From NCBI RefSeq assembly GCF_017874215.1, contig NZ_JAGGLB010000003.1, forward strand, positions 521,516 to 585,515: a DNA stretch of 64,000 bases, written 5' to 3'. Numbering within the stretch: position 1 is the stretch's first letter; every line of letters starts with the position of its first letter. Source of the stretch: Paenibacillus eucommiae. Its GTDB lineage: Bacteria > Bacillota > Bacilli > Paenibacillales > NBRC-103111. The translations under genes and the position numbers were made by a program. Of the stretch, positions 43,845 through 52,983 are shown piece after piece. The notes under the pieces are model-generated. The model ran no database searches. It saw nothing but the letters and a program-made list of their open reading frames with translations, and was not told the DNA's origin.

Positions 43845-45591
43845 ATCGGGTCCCTCCCTCTTGGATGGCATACAGAGCGGCATACACGCCTTCTTCCTTC
43901 AACAGTTGGCGGTGGGTTCCTTGTTGGACGATCCTGCCTTCATCCAGAACGATAATCTGATCAGCATGTTGAATGGCACTAATACGGTGAGCAATAATAA
44001 TCGTTGTCTTGCCCTTCCTCGTAAGACGCACGTTTTCAATAATTTGTGTCTCTGTTTCGGCATCGACTGCACTAACGCTGTCATCTAGAATAAGAATCGG
44101 CGCATTTTTGATAAACCCTCTGGCCAGACTTGTTCGTTGCCTTTGTCCACCCGATAAGGTGACGCCCCGCTCTCCTAGCTTGGTCTCATATTGTTCTGCA
44201 AAGGTCTGAATGCTCTCATCGATCTTAGCTTGTTGGGCAGCCATTTCAATAACATCCATCGCTTCGTCCCGGTTAGAAAACGCGATATTGTCGCGTATCG
44301 TCGTACTAAACAAGAACCCGTCCTGCGGCACATAAGCGATCTGATTGCGCAAGCTCTCCAGCGTAGCTTGGCGAACATCTGTATCTCCGATAAAAACCGT
44401 CCCTTTGGGCGGGTCATATATACGCAGCAGCAGCTTGACTAACGTTGTTTTACCACTTCCCGTTTTTCCTACAATTCCTAATGTTTGTCCTGCGGGCAGA
44501 TGGATATGAATATCCTCCAATGCCTTCCTAGAAGCATCTGGATATGAGAACGTCAATGCCTTCATCCGAATTCCGTTGGATTCTTTTTGAATGGTTCGTG
44601 CAGATGCTATCTCTTTAATATCAGGCTCTATTGCCAGTAATTGATTAATTCGATCCAGTGAAGCTTGTGAGCGCTGCATCGTATTGATAACATTGCCAAT
44701 TTGCTGCAGCGGGTTAACCATCATTCGTAAATACAAGGTAAGTGAAACAAAATTTCCAAGTGTTATTTCATGCTTTATCGTTAAATACCCTCCAAAGATG
44801 ATGGCAATAATGAGTGAAAGCGAACCCAAAAATGGTAAAATCGCTTGAAAAAGCGAAGAGATCCGGACCAGGCTAAGCTGATTGTCGCGAATATGATCCA
44901 CCTTTTCTCCGAACCTTCCCTTCATCATCCCTTCTACAGCAAATTTCTTAGTAACCCTGATTCCGCCGAATTGTTCCTCCGCCGCTTCTGTCATTCGGGC
45001 CAATGACTCCTGCACCTGCTTGGATCTGCTCCTTATGGCCGGTCCAAACCAGACAACCAACCAGGGAATTATAAGTAAGGGCAGCACACAAACAACGATC
45101 AGATAGAGCGGAATCGAGCTGATAACCATCATGACGATAGCGGACGCAGTAATAATAACAGCATTCGTTGTTTGATTAATTCCTTGAGAAATAGATTCTC
45201 TAACTGCGGTCACATCATTCATCACATAACTGAGCAGTTCCCCCACACCGTGCTTTGAATAATAGCTTTCACTGAGTTTAATAAAATGGTTAAACAATTT
45301 GCCCCGGGTAATAAATTCAAAAATGCGGCCTAAACGCATCACGACATACTGCCCCACTCCGAAAAATATGCCACAGCTGATGCCTATCACTAAAAGCAAT
45401 AAGCTGTAATCGATAATCGCTGCTTCTGTAATTTTGTTTTTATGCACCAGATCCGTAAAATCACCTAATACCTTCGGATATAGGGATTGAATAATATTCG
45501 CGAGCATCATAGAAAAAACAGCTAAAATATAAAAAAGCCAATGAGATTTAAGATAATCCTTCAGCAGTTGTTGTTTTTTTATGAGAATCAC
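43822..45591 (-). CDS. heterodimeric ABC exporter subunit (YheI/BmrC-like)
   Basis: A 589-residue half-transporter: six helices (FYILAVFSMMLANIIQSLYPKVLGDFTDLV onward; FNHFIKLSESYYSKHGVGELLSYVMNDV), ATPase domain with Walker A GKTGSGKTT, YVPQDGFLFSTTIRDNIAF, LSGGQRQRTSLAR, Walker B ILILDDSVSAVD, and AHRIS. Walker B ends in Asp rather than Glu (LDDS), so this subunit probably carries the degenerate catalytic site of the pair. First gene of the two-gene unit. A strong hairpin lies 39 bases upstream of its start. Confidence 0.9.
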   Translation of the reverse strand: MILIKKQQLLKDYLKSHWLFYILAVFSMMLANIIQSLYPKVLGDFTDLVHKNKITEAAIIDYSLLLLVIGISCGIFFGVGQYVVMRLGRIFEFITRGKLFNHFIKLSESYYSKHGVGELLSYVMNDVTAVRESISQGINQTTNAVIITASAIVMMVISSIPLYLIVVCVLPLLIIPWLVVWFGPAIRSRSKQVQESLARMTEAAEEQFGGIRVTKKFAVEGMMKGRFGEKVDHIRDNQLSLVRISSLFQAILPFLGSLSLIIAIIFGGYLTIKHEITLGNFVSLTLYLRMMVNPLQQIGNVINTMQRSQASLDRINQLLAIEPDIKEIASARTIQKESNGIRMKALTFSYPDASRKALEDIHIHLPAGQTLGIVGKTGSGKTTLVKLLLRIYDPPKGTVFIGDTDVRQATLESLRNQIAYVPQDGFLFSTTIRDNIAFSNRDEAMDVIEMAAQQAKIDESIQTFAEQYETKLGERGVTLSGGQRQRTSLARGFIKNAPILILDDSVSAVDAETETQIIENVRLTRKGKTTIIIAHRISAIQHADQIIVLDEGRIVQQGTHRQLLKEEGVYAALYAIQEGGTRYADAEGK

Positions 45592-45629
45592 TTCCTATCA
45601 GCTTCAAGCTGCAAATCATAATCATGCAA

Positions 45630-45662
45630 AAGACATACAAATCTATACCATTTGTATGTCTT
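45630..45662 (-). terminator. hairpin between the sugar gene and the ABC exporter
   Basis: Perfect 12-bp stem AAGACATACAAA / TTTGTATGTCTT followed on the minus strand by TTTGC. It terminates the isomerase operon 21 bases after its stop. Because it also lies just before the exporter start, it could attenuate read-through into the exporter. Confidence 0.75.
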
Positions 45663-45682
45663 AAGGGTAAGCATTATTAAAT

Positions 45683-46558
45683 TTATTTGAAAGCTTGAAT
45701 GAATTCAACCGCTTTGCGGATGTCTTGCTCCGGCTGATCGCTTACTTCCCGCTCAATCGTTAAGTATCCGTTATAACCAATGTCCTGCAGCGCTGCAAAA
45801 TAAGCTTTGAAATCCACTTTTCCTTCTCCCAAAGGCAATTCTCTGAAGGAAGGGCCGCTGGAAGCTTGCGCAGCGATATCCTCATGGCTCATTGGTGCAT
45901 GGCCCAGGAAGCCGTACACATCCTTGGGGTCCATCTCCCGCAGGCGGATTCCATCTTTGACATGCGTATGGACGATATAGTTATGCAGCAGGCGGACGCC
46001 CTGCACCGGATCATCGCCAGTCACCATCACCATGTTGGCAGGATCGAAATTGACAGATACACCATTGGTCGTTAGGGAATCCAGGAACGCCTTCAGCGTA
46101 GCTGCCGTTTCTGGACCTGTCTCGATCGCAAAGAAGGCGTTCATACTATGCGCATATTGGCTGAGCTCTTCACAGGCAGACTGCATCGCACTGTAAATGC
46201 CCGACTGCCGATCGTCAGGAACGATACCTATATGTGTAGTCACAATATTCGTTCCCAGATCCATAGCTAGATCCAGGATGCGTTTGGATTTATCCACCTT
46301 CGCCGGGTTGGCTGTGATATCCTGAAATCCATGGCCGCCAAGATCACCGCAAAGCGCCGAGATTTCCAGGCCAAGCGATGCGATATAGTTTTTCAGCTCT
46401 TTACGGGCTTGTGGCGATAAGTTAGCAGGATCCATTTCTCCACTAGTCGCGTATATCTGCACACCGTCAGCACCAACGTCTTTGGCTTTTTTCAAGCCTT
46501 CCCTTACTCCGAGGCCAAAGCTTTCAACCATGACCCCGATCTTGTTCGTTAATTTCAT
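45683..46558 (-). CDS. sugar phosphate isomerase/epimerase (xylose isomerase-like TIM barrel)
   Basis: A 291-residue AP-endonuclease-2-fold protein: GADGVQIYATSGEM, ISALCGDLGGHGF, TTHIGIVPDD, FAIETGPETAATLKAFLD (metal Glu), SVNFDPANMVM (metal Asp), VHTHVKDGI (His), and LPLGEGKVDFKAYFAALQDIGYNGYLTIERE with the last metal Glu. Members isomerise or epimerise sugars and inositols. It pairs with the Gfo/Idh dehydrogenase upstream (20 bases apart), the usual partner in inositol or keto-sugar catabolism. ATG 46558 has AAGGAG at about 9 bases. Confidence 0.9.
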   Translation of the reverse strand: MKLTNKIGVMVESFGLGVREGLKKAKDVGADGVQIYATSGEMDPANLSPQARKELKNYIASLGLEISALCGDLGGHGFQDITANPAKVDKSKRILDLAMDLGTNIVTTHIGIVPDDRQSGIYSAMQSACEELSQYAHSMNAFFAIETGPETAATLKAFLDSLTTNGVSVNFDPANMVMVTGDDPVQGVRLLHNYIVHTHVKDGIRLREMDPKDVYGFLGHAPMSHEDIAAQASSGPSFRELPLGEGKVDFKAYFAALQDIGYNGYLTIEREVSDQPEQDIRKAVEFIQAFK

Positions 46559-46578
46559 ATGAGCAAACTCCTTCTTTA

Positions 46579-47640
46579 CTAAAACTGGATTTCTACGCCT
46601 TTTTCCGCTGACTCGTAAATACCGCAAAGAATCTTCATCATTTCCACGCCGTCTTCAACTGGACTCAGCGTATCGGCTTTGCCTTGACAGCTGTTCACGA
46701 AATGCCCGATTTCATTGGCAAAGCCTTTGACGAAATCAAAGCTGAGCTGATCCACCTGTGGCGTCATGTTCAGTATCGTATCGTATTTTTCGGTGGTGAT
46801 TTTCAGCTCAGGCTCAATCTCGGCTCCGCCCTTGTCACCGTATATTTTCACTCCGATTTCATCCTTCAAAGCATGCAGCGTAAAGCTGACGTCTACCATT
46901 AGGGAGGCACCGTTCTCAAAGCGGATCAGGGCATTGGCCAAATCCTCTACATCATTGACATCAGGATTATAGTCTGCTGCTTGATAAAAAGATAAGTTCT
47001 GGACATTAGCCCGATTTCCCAGCTTACGATACGTGTTCCCGCTAACCGATTTCACTTTGGGCTTGCCCATCAAGTACCAGCAAATATCAATGACATGAAC
47101 GCCCAGATCAATAAGCGGTCCGCCGCCTGATTTCTCGATATCTGAGAACCAGCCACCGGGATTGCCTAAGCGCCGCAGACATGAAGCTTTGGCATAATAA
47201 ATCTCACCAAGATCACCAGCTTCAATAAACTTGCGAAGAATTTGCGTGTTGTCGGCATAACGTCTGACGAATCCTACCTGGAGTACTTTACCAGAGCGGT
47301 GTACCGCCTCTTCCACCAGCTTGGCCTCTGCCACTGTTTTGCAGAGCGGCTTTTCACAAAGCACATGCTTTCCTGCGTCCAGCGCGGCAATACTAATTTC
47401 CGCATGCGAATTGTTCCAAGTACAGATGCTTACTGCATCAATGTCCGGATCTGCGAGTAATTGCTTGTAATCCGTAAATATTTTGGCGGCACCAAACTTC
47501 TCGGCTTTTTCCTTGGCACGTGCTTCATTCTTATCGCAAATCGCTACGAGCTGCACTTGTGAATTGTCTGCATAAGCTTGTAAATGAATAGCTGAAATCG
47601 ATCCGGCGCCGATTACGGCAATTCGTAATGGTGTGGTCAT
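46579..47640 (-). CDS. Gfo/Idh/MocA-family NAD(P)-dependent oxidoreductase
   Basis: A 353-residue dehydrogenase: Rossmann start IAVIGAGSISAIHLQAY, the EKP motif in HVLCEKPLCKT, and the C-terminal domain with GGGPLIDLGVHVIDICWYLMG (catalytic region). Likely oxidises a sugar or cyclitol hydroxyl. Substrate unknown. AAGGAGG precedes the ATG at 47640; the frame stays open 20 codons upstream without a site. Forms an operon with the TIM-barrel isomerase and is divergent from an AraC regulator, which probably controls it. Confidence 0.93.
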   Translation of the reverse strand: MTTPLRIAVIGAGSISAIHLQAYADNSQVQLVAICDKNEARAKEKAEKFGAAKIFTDYKQLLADPDIDAVSICTWNNSHAEISIAALDAGKHVLCEKPLCKTVAEAKLVEEAVHRSGKVLQVGFVRRYADNTQILRKFIEAGDLGEIYYAKASCLRRLGNPGGWFSDIEKSGGGPLIDLGVHVIDICWYLMGKPKVKSVSGNTYRKLGNRANVQNLSFYQAADYNPDVNDVEDLANALIRFENGASLMVDVSFTLHALKDEIGVKIYGDKGGAEIEPELKITTEKYDTILNMTPQVDQLSFDFVKGFANEIGHFVNSCQGKADTLSPVEDGVEMMKILCGIYESAEKGVEIQF

Positions 47641-47876
47641 GATTGAAATCCTCCTTGGAATGTACTCCTGATATGTATCCCTGTTATGTGTTCCTGGCAA
47701 GTCATACGAGTATGTCCCGACTCATGAATTCTGTTCTATTATTAATAGACATAGCAGCAGGTATAGCTACCTCTCTTTACTATCGTTATAATAGGAAGGA
47801 GAGCTCAGAGAGAGAACAAAGTTCTAGACACATACTGCAAGATTATCACGCTGTCCCTGAGGAGGGAATGCACACA

Positions 47877-48731
47877 ATGGCAAGTTTCATGGATTATATG
47901 ATCAGCCCACAACCGATGCGCTTGATTGATCTGAAATCAGATAAAAGCAAATTAAACCTGAAATCATTAACGATATTAAATGTCGGCCATCTTCCGGGAA
48001 GAACGTTATTTAGAAAAGATGCAACCTTCGGGAAATGGGCGGTCGTCTATATTGCTGGTGGCAGAGGAAGCTGGCAGGTAAATGGTGGAGATATACAAGT
48101 CGTGGAGAAGGGCACTTTATTTCTGTTTCGGCCGGATGCCACCTACGATTATGGGCCAGATGAAAATGGCTATTGGGATGAGTATTACTTTACGCTCGAG
48201 GGAGAGCGCATTACCGAATGGATTAATACATGGTTAATTCAGCCTGATACGGTTAAGCAGGTAGGCACGGATGATTCCCAACAGAGTAAAATAGAGCGGA
48301 TTTTCATGCTGATGGATAGCGGAGTGCCTGCGAACCTGGACCGTGCCGCATTGCTGCTCGAGTCTCTGCTTTACGAATTTATGCTTAAAGCACAAGTTCT
48401 TCCGGAGAGTAACAAAACCGGACAAATCGCCAGCTTGATGGACGATCTTTCCGATTCTCTCTATCAGGCGTTCTCCGCAGATTGCATTGCCAAACGGCAT
48501 CACATCTCCCTCTCCACACTTCGGCGGATTGTGAGCGAATACACAGGCTATCCTTTAAATGAATACATGCACCGTCTGAAAATAGCAGAAAGTAAAAATA
48601 TTCTCTTAAATACAGACAGCTCCGTGAAAGAAATTGCTAATCTGCTCGGCTATAAGGACGTATTTTACTTTTCCCGATTGTTTAAGAAATTTGTGGGCGT
48701 ATCACCGCTTGTATATCGCAAGAGCATATAA
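47877..48731 (+). CDS. AraC-family regulator of the divergent sugar operon
   Basis: A 284-residue regulator: an N-terminal cupin domain (TLFRKDATFGKWAVVYIAGGRGSWQVNGG...GTLFLFRPDATYDYGPDENGYWDEYYFTLEG) that should sense a sugar, and a C-terminal double helix-turn-helix (CIAKRHHISLSTLRRIVSEYTGYPLNEYMHRLKIAESKNILL...VKEIANLLGYKDVFYFSRLFKKFVGVSPLVYRK). The ATG at 47877 follows GGAGG by 11 bases; the frame is open to 47643 but the extra region is not AraC-like. TATAAT at 47787-47792 may be its -10. Confidence 0.9.
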   Translation: MASFMDYMISPQPMRLIDLKSDKSKLNLKSLTILNVGHLPGRTLFRKDATFGKWAVVYIAGGRGSWQVNGGDIQVVEKGTLFLFRPDATYDYGPDENGYWDEYYFTLEGERITEWINTWLIQPDTVKQVGTDDSQQSKIERIFMLMDSGVPANLDRAALLLESLLYEFMLKAQVLPESNKTGQIASLMDDLSDSLYQAFSADCIAKRHHISLSTLRRIVSEYTGYPLNEYMHRLKIAESKNILLNTDSSVKEIANLLGYKDVFYFSRLFKKFVGVSPLVYRKSI

Positions 48732-48740
48732 ACAATCATT

Positions 48741-49964
48741 TTACCAAGGAGTTAACAGCTTGGATATGGCATAAATAACAAGTCCGCCTGCCGGAATCAT
48801 CACAATAAGTCCTGACCAGGAAGAAATACTGATACCGAATGCAGCACTTATGATCAGGAAACCAGGCAAGGCCATGATAAAAACAGCTTTGACTAATGCA
48901 GACCTGCTGTCCTCTTTCTTCCAGGCAAACAATTGCACAAATTCGGAGGACAGCATCTCTTTGCCATATGTTTTCATCCAGTAGACTAGCAGAAAACCAA
49001 ATGCGAGCCATAGAGCTCCCTTGATCAGGCCAGGCATGAAATGAAATGACAGAGCCCCTGCAGCGATTAGGACGAATTGCAAATAAAGCCGTATTTGGGT
49101 CCAGCTGCGAAAAAATGATTTCACAAACATTTCGGCAAGACCACTTGCTGGAGTGCGTTTACGAAAAATCAAATTGGAGTTGCTGAAAAGAAGCGGTTTT
49201 CTGCGGCGCTGCCGCGGCCTTTTTTCAATAACAGTACTTAACAATAACGCCGCAAATTTCATCTTCTGCTTCTGCTCGTGGTCCACATCATGATAAAAAG
49301 CCCCTTTGACCCTCAGACGCCGCCTGATCATCCACCCAGTTAGTAAAGCAAGGCCCATACAAGTAACCGTAAGCAGCAGTGGCTGCTTTGTACATGTAAG
49401 AACTAGGAAAACAAATAGTACGGCCATGAACAACTGAACGAAGGTAATCAACAATCCGTACCGCCATCCATTAAAGCGTACAGACAATAAATTACCAAGC
49501 AGAGCAGCACTTACACGAAAGCAGCAAATGAATACAAACAATATGACAAGCTCGAAGGAAGATAATTCATATTGCAGGAGCAGCAGCGGCGCAAGCAGCA
49601 TGACAAACACCGCGCTGGCAGCACAATGAACGATTAGTGTATACATAAGGCCACGTTTCAGTAAAGCACTGAACCAGTGTACTCGCTGCAGCAAAAAAAG
49701 CTGATCTCCATCCTCAACAAACAAACGCACAGTCCCTCTTGTCGCAAGGATAAAAAGCAGGATAGCCATTACGAAGTAAGGGATATGCTCGATCCAAGGA
49801 GGAGCAGCTTGCCACCAGGTCATATAGAAGTACCCTGCGGTCAACAGTCCGGGAATAACCAAATAGAGTGCCACGGTCCAATCCACTACGGAGCGAAAAT
49901 TAGCAAATTGAAATTTGTAGTAAGAAACCAAGCGTTTGTAAAAAAGCCGGTTAACGGTAAACAT
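48741..49964 (-). CDS. ecsB: ABC transporter permease EcsB
   Basis: A 407-residue membrane protein with about eight helices. MFTVNRLFYKRLVSYYKFQFANFRSVVDW and the charged loop after residue 225 (FYHDVDHEQKQKMKFAALLLSTVIEKRPRQRRRKPLLFSNSNLIFRKRTP) match EcsB. It works with EcsA; loss of the Bacillus complex impairs protein secretion and intramembrane protease function. AGGAG seven bases before the ATG is preceded by a hairpin leader shared with two other genes. Confidence 0.88.
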   Translation of the reverse strand: MFTVNRLFYKRLVSYYKFQFANFRSVVDWTVALYLVIPGLLTAGYFYMTWWQAAPPWIEHIPYFVMAILLFILATRGTVRLFVEDGDQLFLLQRVHWFSALLKRGLMYTLIVHCAASAVFVMLLAPLLLLQYELSSFELVILFVFICCFRVSAALLGNLLSVRFNGWRYGLLITFVQLFMAVLFVFLVLTCTKQPLLLTVTCMGLALLTGWMIRRRLRVKGAFYHDVDHEQKQKMKFAALLLSTVIEKRPRQRRRKPLLFSNSNLIFRKRTPASGLAEMFVKSFFRSWTQIRLYLQFVLIAAGALSFHFMPGLIKGALWLAFGFLLVYWMKTYGKEMLSSEFVQLFAWKKEDSRSALVKAVFIMALPGFLIISAAFGISISSWSGLIVMIPAGGLVIYAISKLLTPW

Positions 49965-49974
49965 GTCGGATTCT

Positions 49975-50014
49975 CCTAGTGTTTTGCTTTCGCAAAACCG
50001 ATTTCGTAAGCAAA
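49975..50014 (-). promoter_or_regulatory. hairpin leader element before ecsB
   Basis: Minus strand: TTTGCTTACGAAATCG, GTTTTGC-GAAA-GCAAAAC, ACTAGGAG. The hairpin ends directly before the ribosome site of ecsB, inside the ecsA-ecsB gap. Flanking CCTAG/CTAGG also pair. Same design as before the GntR and DUF1294 genes. Confidence 0.65.
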
Positions 50015-50015
50015 G

Positions 50016-50726
50016 CTAGGTTAACGAGTGAAAACACTCGAATAAGGAGGCGTTCGGCAGCCCGCATTGTTCTCTGATTTCCGGCAAATATCCCTGTGCC
50101 ACAATGCTTCCCCGATCCAGCAAAATATGACGGTCACAAATTTTTTCCGCCGTATCCAGCACATGTGTGGACATTAATACCGCTGCTCCCCGCTTCCTTT
50201 CCTGCTCCAGCAGATCAAGAAAATCCTTAATAGCCCTTGGATCAAGCCCTACAAACGGTTCATCTACCACATAGAGATCGGGTTCAATAAGAAAGCCGAG
50301 GATTAGCATAATTTTCTGCTGCATTCCTTTGGAAAAGCTTGAAGGTAAATGATGTTTCACTTCCTGCAGGCGAAACCGGGCGACAAGCTTCTCGGCTTTT
50401 TCAATAAAGACAGGACGCTCCATCTCATAAGCTGCAGCCGCAAGCTCCAGATGCTCCCACAAGGTAAGCTGGTCATATAAAATAGGCTGTTCCGGGATGT
50501 AGGCATAATTTTGCCGTTTACCTGTAAAGCTGATCTCTCCTTTAAAATCCCGCAGCAGACCCAAAATCGCCTTTATAGTCGTGCTTTTGCCTGCACCATT
50601 CGGTCCCAGCAATCCAACGAGTTCACCCTGCATCAGAGAAAAACGAATGTCATGCAGAACTACAGCCTGGTTGTCATAGCCTGCTTGTTCAATATTGACG
50701 TTTAGAATTTGCAACTTGCCCTTCAT
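50016..50726 (-). CDS. ecsA: ABC transporter ATP-binding protein EcsA
   Basis: A 236-residue ATPase: Walker A LLGPNGAGKST, YIPEQPILYDQLTLWEHLELAA (EcsA-typical PEQP Q-loop), SSFSKGMQQKIMLILGFL as signature, Walker B LYVVDEPFVGLDP, switch STHVLD. It drives the EcsB permease, encoded 51 bases downstream. GAGGG lies close before the ATG. Confidence 0.92.
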   Translation of the reverse strand: MKGKLQILNVNIEQAGYDNQAVVLHDIRFSLMQGELVGLLGPNGAGKSTTIKAILGLLRDFKGEISFTGKRQNYAYIPEQPILYDQLTLWEHLELAAAAYEMERPVFIEKAEKLVARFRLQEVKHHLPSSFSKGMQQKIMLILGFLIEPDLYVVDEPFVGLDPRAIKDFLDLLEQERKRGAAVLMSTHVLDTAEKICDRHILLDRGSIVAQGYLPEIREQCGLPNASLFECFHSLT

Positions 50727-50753
50727 CCTTCCCTCTTAGAGCCGATCACACGC

Positions 50754-51032
50754 CTAGGGCTGAAGCAGCTGTCCCCATATCAGATACACACATAATGCAT
50801 TTACAACAAGAAGCGTAGGCATTCCAATCACAAATGAAGTGTGCTTAGTTTTATGACGCCACACACGCATTCCGGTCCATCCGCCAAGTGCCCCGCCCAA
50901 TGCTGCAAAGATAAACAAGCGCTTCTCTGGAACTCTCTGCTTCCGCCGCTTGGCCTGGCCTTTATCGAATCCCATCATAAAAAAGCTGATCAAATTAATA
51001 ATGACCAAGTATGTAAGTAATGGGGTAAGCAT
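50754..51032 (-). CDS. DUF1294 small membrane protein
   Basis: A 92-residue protein with three hydrophobic segments. FFMMGFDKGQAKRRKQRVPEKRLFIFAALGGALGGWTGMRVWRHKTKHTSFVIGMP is the DUF1294 pattern (MGFDKxxAKR, RxPExxL, GGxxGxxxGMxxxRHKTxH). Function unknown. The ribosome site AAGGAGG is preceded by a decayed form of the hairpin leader found before ecsB and the GntR gene. It lies between ecsA and murI on the same strand. Confidence 0.9.
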   Translation of the reverse strand: MLTPLLTYLVIINLISFFMMGFDKGQAKRRKQRVPEKRLFIFAALGGALGGWTGMRVWRHKTKHTSFVIGMPTLLVVNALCVYLIWGQLLQP

Positions 51033-51037
51033 AACGC

Positions 51038-51075
51038 GCCTCCTTAATGTTGTGCTTTAGCCACGCTTGCTTTAG
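51038..51075 (-). promoter_or_regulatory. decayed hairpin leader before the DUF1294 gene
   Basis: Minus strand: AAAGCAAGCG, TGGCTAAAGCACAAC, ATTAAGGAGG. It aligns with the GCTAAAGCAAAAC...TAAGGAGG part of the GntR leader. The stem is imperfect and it overlaps the stop codon of murI. Confidence 0.45.
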
Positions 51076-51854
51076 TTAGTATTTATTGATTCATTGTACA
51101 GCTTGAAAGCTTCTCTCATCTTCTTCGTATAGCTTTCGTTATGGCCTGAACACATAAAAGTAATTTCACCGCTTCCGGCCTCATGCTGGGGAGCTTGTGC
51201 CGCCAACATTTCCTTCAGCCGCCTTACCGTCCCCTGACTTCCATCAATCAGCTTGATATGAACGGGAAGAATCTCCGACAAAATCCGCTTATAAAATGGA
51301 AAATGTGTGCATCCGAGAACGAGCGTTCCGTATTGCGAAAGATCGAAAGCGGCAAATTGTTTATTAAAATAGGTTTTAATGATTTCGCTATCGAATTGCA
51401 GCGCCTCACAGAACTCAACCAGATCAGGTAAAGGCAGCGAGTCTACGATGCTCAGATCGTCTACTCGCTGCACAAGCTCATGATATTTAGCTTCCCGAAG
51501 CGTAAGTGGCGTGGCCAGCACGAGCACTCTTTTGCCAATAGATCTGCTCATCTCAACGGCTGGTTTAACGGCTGGTTCCATACCGATAATTGGAATCTCA
51601 CTATTGGCTCTAAGCTGGGATATCGCGATGCTCGTGGCTGTATTGCAGGCAATAATGATAGCCTTAATAGGTTCTTGCAGGATCATGCTGATAGAATCGT
51701 AGATATAGCCCTGCACTTCTTGCTTTGGCTTAGTACCGTAAGGAACATGAAGCGTATCTGCAAAATATAAAAAGTCTTCCTGTGGCAGCTGCCGGATCGC
51801 TTCAGTCAAAACCGTAATTCCACCGATTCCTGAATCAAAAACAGCGATTTTCAT
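51072..51854 (-). CDS. murI: glutamate racemase
   Basis: A 260-residue racemase making D-glutamate for peptidoglycan. The two catalytic cysteines are Cys70 in IIACNTATS and the one in LGCTHFPFY. The N-terminal AVFDSGIGGITVL (Asp7) and DTLHVPYGTK are standard. Usual length. Upstream, 52 bases away, is msrAB on the same strand; downstream DUF1294 follows closely. Confidence 0.96.
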   Translation of the reverse strand: MKIAVFDSGIGGITVLTEAIRQLPQEDFLYFADTLHVPYGTKPKQEVQGYIYDSISMILQEPIKAIIIACNTATSIAISQLRANSEIPIIGMEPAVKPAVEMSRSIGKRVLVLATPLTLREAKYHELVQRVDDLSIVDSLPLPDLVEFCEALQFDSEIIKTYFNKQFAAFDLSQYGTLVLGCTHFPFYKRILSEILPVHIKLIDGSQGTVRRLKEMLAAQAPQHEAGSGEITFMCSGHNESYTKKMREAFKLYNESINTN

Positions 51855-51906
51855 AGCATTCTTCCGTTCCTTTTTAAGCTTTAAGCTACTTGTTTAAGTA
51901 ACCTTT

Positions 51907-52881
51907 TTAGTCAAACAGTTTGGCAAATTGTGCGTAGCCTTCCTTCTCCAAATCCTCCTTGGGCACGAAGCGCAGCGCAGCTGAATTGATGCAATAGCGC
52001 AGTCCAGTTGGAGCCGGACCATCATTAAACACATGCCCAAGATGAGAATCGGCTTCTTTGCTGCGAACCTCGATACGTCTCATCATATGGCTGTAATCCG
52101 ATTTTTCCTTGACCTGCTCCTCAACCAGAGGCTTCGTAAAGCTTGGCCAGCCACAGCCTGAATCAAATTTCTCTAATGAACTGAATAACGGCTCACCTGA
52201 GACGATATCCACATATATGCCATCTTGATGATGATCCCAAAATTCATTGCGGAATGCCGGCTCTGTTCCGTTATTTTGCGTGACTTCGTACTGGATAGGT
52301 GTGAGCTTTTTTTGCAGCAGTTCTTTATTTTTACCTGATCCCCAGTGCTGATCGATAAATGAATCCCTGCCCGAGCCTTTTCTATAAAGACTGTAGCGGA
52401 TTGGATGCTTTTTATTATAGCCCTGATGGTACTCCTCTGCAGGATAGAATACGCTAGCAGGAATGATCGGTGTCACAATAGGCTCATTGAAACGCCCGCT
52501 GTTCTCCAGAGCTTGCTTGGATGCTTCCGCTGTTTGTCGCTGCTCTTCACTGTGATAGAAAATCGCAGTTTGATATGAGCTTCCCCGATCATGAAACTGC
52601 CCGCCTGGATCCGTAGGATCAATCTGGCCCCAGAACAACTCAACCAGCTTGTCATAGGAGAATACATCCGGATCAAAGGTAATTTGAACAGCTTCTAAAT
52701 GACCTGTTGTGTCCGAGCACACCTCCTCGTACGTTGGATTTTCCGTATGGCCGCCGGTATAACCGGATACAACCTTGATGATGCCAGGCTGCTCCTCAAA
52801 GGGAGATACCATACACCAAAAGCAGCCCCCCGCAAATGTCGCCAATTCTACTTTATGTTGACTTGATTGTATGTCGCTCAT
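51907..52881 (-). CDS. msrAB: bifunctional methionine sulfoxide reductase MsrA-MsrB
   Basis: A 324-residue fusion. MsrA domain (1-160) with the catalytic GCFWC (Cys20) and [10 protein letters not shown]. MsrB domain (about 175-315) with [26 protein letters not shown] and [11 protein letters not shown], whose cysteine is catalytic. The MsrB zinc cysteines are missing ([11 protein letters not shown] where zinc forms have CxxC), so it is a zinc-free MsrB. It repairs both S and R methionine sulfoxides in the cytoplasm. GGAGGA before the ATG. Confidence 0.96.
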   Translation of the reverse strand: MSDIQSSQHKVELATFAGGCFWCMVSPFEEQPGIIKVVSGYTGGHTENPTYEEVCSDTTGHLEAVQITFDPDVFSYDKLVELFWGQIDPTDPGGQFHDRGSSYQTAIFYHSEEQRQTAEASKQALENSGRFNEPIVTPIIPASVFYPAEEYHQGYNKKHPIRYSLYRKGSGRDSFIDQHWGSGKNKELLQKKLTPIQYEVTQNNGTEPAFRNEFWDHHQDGIYVDIVSGEPLFSSLEKFDSGCGWPSFTKPLVEEQVKEKSDYSHMMRRIEVRSKEADSHLGHVFNDGPAPTGLRYCINSAALRFVPKEDLEKEGYAQFAKLFD

Positions 52882-52983
52882 TTTTTATCCTCCTCCGAAC
52901 CTGATTGCCTTCACCTCTATCATACCAAAAGCAGGGACTAAACTCCAAATGAGGATTTTCACGGGGTGCTCCAATCAAACTCA

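Noticed and set aside
43750..44442. Plus-strand frames inside the ABC exporter genes
   Set aside because: Shadow frames opposite well-supported ABC domains.
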